Below are positions 4,619 through 7,486 of a stretch of 7,486 nt of DNA, piece after piece (within the stretch, counting starts at the first letter, position 1; every line of letters begins with the position of its first letter). The translations under genes were made by a program, and so were the position numbers. This DNA is from DAOPZC01 sp035353175 (GTDB lineage Bacteria; Verrucomicrobiota; Kiritimatiellia; RFP12; UBA1067). The notes under the pieces were generated by a model. It saw only the letters and a list, made by a program, of their open reading frames with translations, was not told the origin of the DNA and did no database searches. The DNA is taken from positions 1-7,486 of the forward strand of contig DAOPZC010000126.1 of assembly GCA_035353175.1 (NCBI GenBank), read 5' to 3'.

Positions 4619-6949
4619 ATGAAAAAGCGGGTGTTGGGGGGATTCTGTCTTTTGATGGCGTGCGCGGCAGTCGCTCAGGAGAAGTGGACGTTCGAGAAGC
4701 CGTACGTCTGGGCGCGCGACAAAAACGCGATCAAGTTGGAGCGGCAGGGCGCCGTTTTCGCGGTGACCCACACGGGCGAGCAGGACTGGAGCATGGGGGG
4801 ATTTCCGCGCATTGCCGCCAAGCCCGGCGACATCTTCGAGGCCGTCTGCAAAGTCAAGGCGTCGACCGGCGCCGACTGGGCGGATCTGTCCACCGGCGTG
4901 ATCGTGAGGGACGGGGACGGCAAAGAGCTGGACTGGTCCTATGGCGGATCCGCGTCTGCGGCGCCGTGCGGCTGGACCGAGCTGAAATCGAAATTCATCG
5001 TGCCCAAAGGCGCGGCGAGCATCGAGCCGCGGTTGACAGGACACCGGCAGGTCTCGGCGTGGGTGGACGGCTACGTCGTCGCGCGGGCGGGGTCGGTTCT
5101 GGACCGCGTGAACGCCGCCGTCCAGAATCGTTTCGAGCTGGAAGGCAAGGGCCTTCGCCTCTGCGTGGACGGGGCCTCCGCCTCGGTTTCGGTCACCGAT
5201 GGACGGACCGGGCGCGTGTGGTCGCCGGCGAAGGCGGAGTCCGGCTGGATGGTGCTGGACGCAGTTCCGTCTCCCGACAAGCGGGGCTTGTCCCTGACGT
5301 TGCTGAATCCCGAAACGGCGCGTGAGGTCCGCGCCGCCTTCGCGGTTTCCGCCGATGTCCCCGAAGTGACCGTGGAGGTCTCTTCCGTCGGCGCATTGGC
5401 CAAGCCGCTGGACTTTCCGCTGCCGTTCGCGACGCGCAAGGGGGACCGCCTGATCGTGCCGATGAACGAGGGCATGAGCTATCCGGTGGACGAGGATCAC
5501 CAAGGCCTGCACCGCCTGATCGCGTACGGCGGACACGGCCTCTGCATGGGGTTTTTCGGCGTGGCGGAGGATGCGGCCGGCGCGGGCTGGATGTGCATCC
5601 TCGAGACCTCCAACGATGCCGCCATGAACGCGTACAAGGGCGCGGACGGCCTGTGGGTGGCCGGCCCTTCCTGGGACGCGCAGAAGGGTGAGCTGGGGTA
5701 CACGCGCAAGGCGCGCTATGTGTTCTTCGAGAAGGGCGGACACGTGGCGATGTGCAAACGCTACCGCGGGCACGCGAAACAGGCGGGGCTCTACAAGCCG
5801 TTTACAGAAAAAGTCAAACGCAATCCGAACATCGACCTCCTGATCGGCGCCGCGAACATCTGGAAAATGGGCGGCGGCAGGCATGATCCTGAAGCGCTGG
5901 TCAAAGAGATGCAGAGCCTCGGGATGCAGCGCATCCTGTGGAGCGGCGGCGGATCCACCAATCAAATCAAAGCCTTGCGGGCGATTCCCGATGTGCTGGT
6001 GGGCCGCTACGACATCTATCAGGACATCATGGATCCGGCAAATCACGAGAAGGTCGGCTACAAGCACGGCGACTGGGTGACCGAGGCCTTTCCGCACGAC
6101 ATCAACTGGCGCGGCCCGAACGGCGACTGGCGACGGGGGTGGCAGGTCAAGGCCAAGGACGGCACGATGATCCCCTGTGCGGTGATCTGTGACGCCAAGG
6201 CCCTGCCGTATGCGGGCAAGCGGATTTCAGAGGAGCTGAAGCTGAAGCCGTATACCGCACGGTTCATCGACACGACGGTCGCCGCGCCTTGGTTCGAGTG
6301 TTACCACCCCGACCATCCGATGACGCGTTCGCAGAGCCGCCAGCACAAGATGGAACTGCTGAAGTTGATCGGCGACTTCGGTTTGGTGTGCGGCAGCGAG
6401 ACGGGGCACGAGGCCTCGGTGCCGTTTTGCGACTACTTCGAGGGGATGCTCAGCGTCGGGCCTTACCGCGTGCCCGACTCGGGCCGCAACATGCTGCGGA
6501 TCTGGGACGAGGTGCCGGAGCGGCTTGCCAAATACCAGGTGGGCGAGTCCTACCGCCTGCCGCTGTGGGAGCTGGTCTACCACGACTGTGTGGTGGCTCA
6601 GTGGTATTGGGGCGACTACAACAACAAGCTGCCGAAGGTTTGGCGCAAGCGGGACCTCTTCAACGCCCTCTACGGCACGCCGCCGATGTACCTGTTCGAT
6701 GCGAAGCAGTGGGACGAAAAGAAAGCCCAGTTCGCCGCGAGCTACAAGGTGGCCGAACCGGTGTCCCGCGCGACGGGTTATTCGGAGATGACCGATCACC
6801 GCGTCTTGACGCCAGACCGCAAGGTTCAGCAATCGGTCTTCGCCAACGGCGTGACCGTGACCGTCAACTTCGGCGAGAAAGCGTATCGGATGGCGGACGG
6901 GACGGAAATCCCGTCAGAAGACCTTAGGATCACGGGGACCGGACGGTAA
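4619..6949 (+). CDS. Secreted glycosidase-like protein, GH129/GH101-related
   Basis: This 776-residue exported protein starts at ATG 4619, just after a GGGAGGGG ribosome site. It opens with a signal peptide (MKKRVLGGFCLLMACAAVAQ). Cleavage after AVA at residue 19 is likely; LMAC at 12-15 is an imperfect lipobox, so a lipoprotein is possible. Residues 21-155 look like a jelly-roll carbohydrate-binding domain. A beta-sandwich follows to about 400, then a TIM-barrel-like catalytic region from NPNIDLLIG (402) to about 660, and a beta-rich tail ending VTVNFGEKAYRMADG. In the barrel, RFIDTT carries D551 and CGSETGHE carries E594, with YHPDHPMTR at 562-570. I propose D551 as nucleophile and E594 as acid/base, because their 43-residue spacing agrees with what I recall for the GH129 alpha-N-acetylgalactosaminidase NagBb. 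The same frame stays open upstream to 4325, but that part overlaps the CBS-ATPase gene and is not coding. Substrate is unproven; alpha-linked GalNAc or a related glycan is the best guess. Confidence 0.68.
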   Translation: MKKRVLGGFCLLMACAAVAQEKWTFEKPYVWARDKNAIKLERQGAVFAVTHTGEQDWSMGGFPRIAAKPGDIFEAVCKVKASTGADWADLSTGVIVRDGDGKELDWSYGGSASAAPCGWTELKSKFIVPKGAASIEPRLTGHRQVSAWVDGYVVARAGSVLDRVNAAVQNRFELEGKGLRLCVDGASASVSVTDGRTGRVWSPAKAESGWMVLDAVPSPDKRGLSLTLLNPETAREVRAAFAVSADVPEVTVEVSSVGALAKPLDFPLPFATRKGDRLIVPMNEGMSYPVDEDHQGLHRLIAYGGHGLCMGFFGVAEDAAGAGWMCILETSNDAAMNAYKGADGLWVAGPSWDAQKGELGYTRKARYVFFEKGGHVAMCKRYRGHAKQAGLYKPFTEKVKRNPNIDLLIGAANIWKMGGGRHDPEALVKEMQSLGMQRILWSGGGSTNQIKALRAIPDVLVGRYDIYQDIMDPANHEKVGYKHGDWVTEAFPHDINWRGPNGDWRRGWQVKAKDGTMIPCAVICDAKALPYAGKRISEELKLKPYTARFIDTTVAAPWFECYHPDHPMTRSQSRQHKMELLKLIGDFGLVCGSETGHEASVPFCDYFEGMLSVGPYRVPDSGRNMLRIWDEVPERLAKYQVGESYRLPLWELVYHDCVVAQWYWGDYNNKLPKVWRKRDLFNALYGTPPMYLFDAKQWDEKKAQFAASYKVAEPVSRATGYSEMTDHRVLTPDRKVQQSVFANGVTVTVNFGEKAYRMADGTEIPSEDLRITGTGR

Positions 6950-6965
6950 ACCTCGAGGGCCAAAA

Positions 6966-7001
6966 GCCCGAAAGGGCGGCCTCGCCCGGTGGCGGTGAGG
7001 C
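6966..7001 (+). terminator. Two adjacent hairpins after the glycosidase gene, no U-tract
   Basis: The 77-base gap between the glycosidase-like gene and the next gene holds GCCC-GAAA-GGGC (6966-6977), a four-pair stem with a GNRA-type tetraloop. Almost directly after it lies GCCTC-GCC-CGGT-GGC with GAGGC (6979-7001), a five-plus-three pair stem with a three-base bulge. No run of T follows, so a classical intrinsic terminator is not supported. They may slow or partly end transcription, or protect mRNA ends between two co-transcribed genes. Confidence 0.3.
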
Positions 7002-7026
7002 TCGCACAACAAAAAGCGGGGGACGT

Positions 7027-7486
7027 ATGCGCATCATCATGCTTTGTGCCGGGTGGGTGTTGGCTGCGGCAGGCGTGTGGGGGGCGACGGATGCGGCGGT
7101 GGTTAAACGGGCGTTGGCGGGCGGGCAGGAGCCCGCGCTCAAGCCGCTGGCTCCCGAGCGGGCCGGCGCCTACGGCAAGGGGTTCGCGCGCGCCGGCGAA
7201 TTTTACGTGTGCGACAACGGGACGGACGGCACGGCCCAGCGGGGGGCGGCGTGGTCCATTGAGCTGAACCAGCAGACGGCCGCGCCGGTCATCGCGGCCG
7301 CATGGGCCAAGGCCGAGGGCGTGGAGGGGGCTCCCAATCCCGACTTCTCGCTGTACCTCGATTTGGTGTATGCCGACGGCACATCGCTCTGGGGCCAGTC
7401 CGCACCGTTTGAAACCGACGGCGAGTCCGGCTGGCACCGGCGCGAGGTCGTCGTGACGCCCGACAAGCCGATCCGGCGGCTCAGCT
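7027..7486 (+). CDS. Exported protein of unknown function, N-terminal part only
   Basis: The first 153 residues of an open reading frame that runs off the window. It starts at ATG 7027 behind a GCGGGGGA ribosome site. A signal peptide is clear: MRIIMLCAGWVLAAAGVWGATDAA, with probable cleavage near WGA or ATDA. The mature part begins with a low-complexity Ala/Lys/Gly/Pro stretch. It then forms what looks like a beta-sandwich (FYVCDNGTDGTAQRGAAWSIELNQ, FSLYLDLVYADGTSLWGQSAPFETDGESGWHRREVVVTPDKPIRRLS). That pattern resembles the N-terminal domain before catalytic modules in large secreted glycoside hydrolases of Lentisphaerota and Kiritimatiellota, which is recollection. No catalytic residues are visible in this part. 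It lies 77 bases after the GH129-like gene in the same direction, so joint expression for glycan breakdown is plausible. Family unassigned. Confidence 0.72.
   Translation, partial: MRIIMLCAGWVLAAAGVWGATDAAVVKRALAGGQEPALKPLAPERAGAYGKGFARAGEFYVCDNGTDGTAQRGAAWSIELNQQTAAPVIAAAWAKAEGVEGAPNPDFSLYLDLVYADGTSLWGQSAPFETDGESGWHRREVVVTPDKPIRRLS

Noticed and set aside
3582..4619. 345-residue open frame on the minus strand
   Set aside because: Exactly antisense to the well-supported CBS-ATPase gene; its composition is that of a shadow frame.
4274..6097. 607-residue open frame on the minus strand
   Set aside because: Lies antisense to the CBS-ATPase and glycosidase genes, with Arg/His/Ala/Pro-rich translation typical of a high-GC shadow frame and no recognisable domain.

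Overview
The window is GC-rich bacterial DNA with tightly packed genes. It joins two unrelated functional blocks. The left block is a cluster for an electron-bifurcating, NAD(P)-linked [FeFe]-hydrogenase of the Hnd/HydABC type, so the organism is a fermentative anaerobe. The right block encodes large secreted carbohydrate-active proteins. The combination, together with the protein style (Sec signal peptides, GH101/GH129-like glycosidases), resembles the Kiritimatiellota/Lentisphaerota/Verrucomicrobiota group. That placement is inference from recollected family distribution and was not tested.

Positions 1-3038 form a minus-strand operon, read right to left: nuoE-like (HydC/HndA), a small stand-alone GHKL ATPase, an HndB-like thioredoxin-fold protein, and a nuoF-like flavoprotein (HydB/HndC) that is cut by the window edge. 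Gaps are only 5-16 bases, so the genes are almost certainly co-transcribed. The catalytic [FeFe]-hydrogenase (HydA/HndD) is expected just beyond position 1 but is not visible.

Positions 3039-3267 are a 229-base divergent intergenic region. It carries one plausible sigma-70-type promoter facing each way and three copies of GTTATC near the nuoE start.

Positions 3268-4568 are a plus-strand pair sharing a 4-base start/stop overlap: a single-domain DRTGG protein, then a protein with two CBS domains fused to an RsbW/SpoIIAB-like ATPase. Neither is an enzyme of hydrogen metabolism. By domain content they look like an energy or nucleotide-sensing regulatory module placed head to head with the hydrogenase operon.

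Positions 4619-6949 encode a 776-residue secreted glycosidase-like protein, best matched by eye to the GH129/GH101-related family. A tandem hairpin region follows, then from 7027 the N-terminal 153 residues of another exported protein that runs off the window. These two genes probably serve extracellular glycan breakdown, whose fermentation would feed reducing equivalents to the hydrogenase. That link is metabolic logic, not something the sequence proves.

No tRNA, rRNA, CRISPR array, insertion sequence or phage gene was seen.
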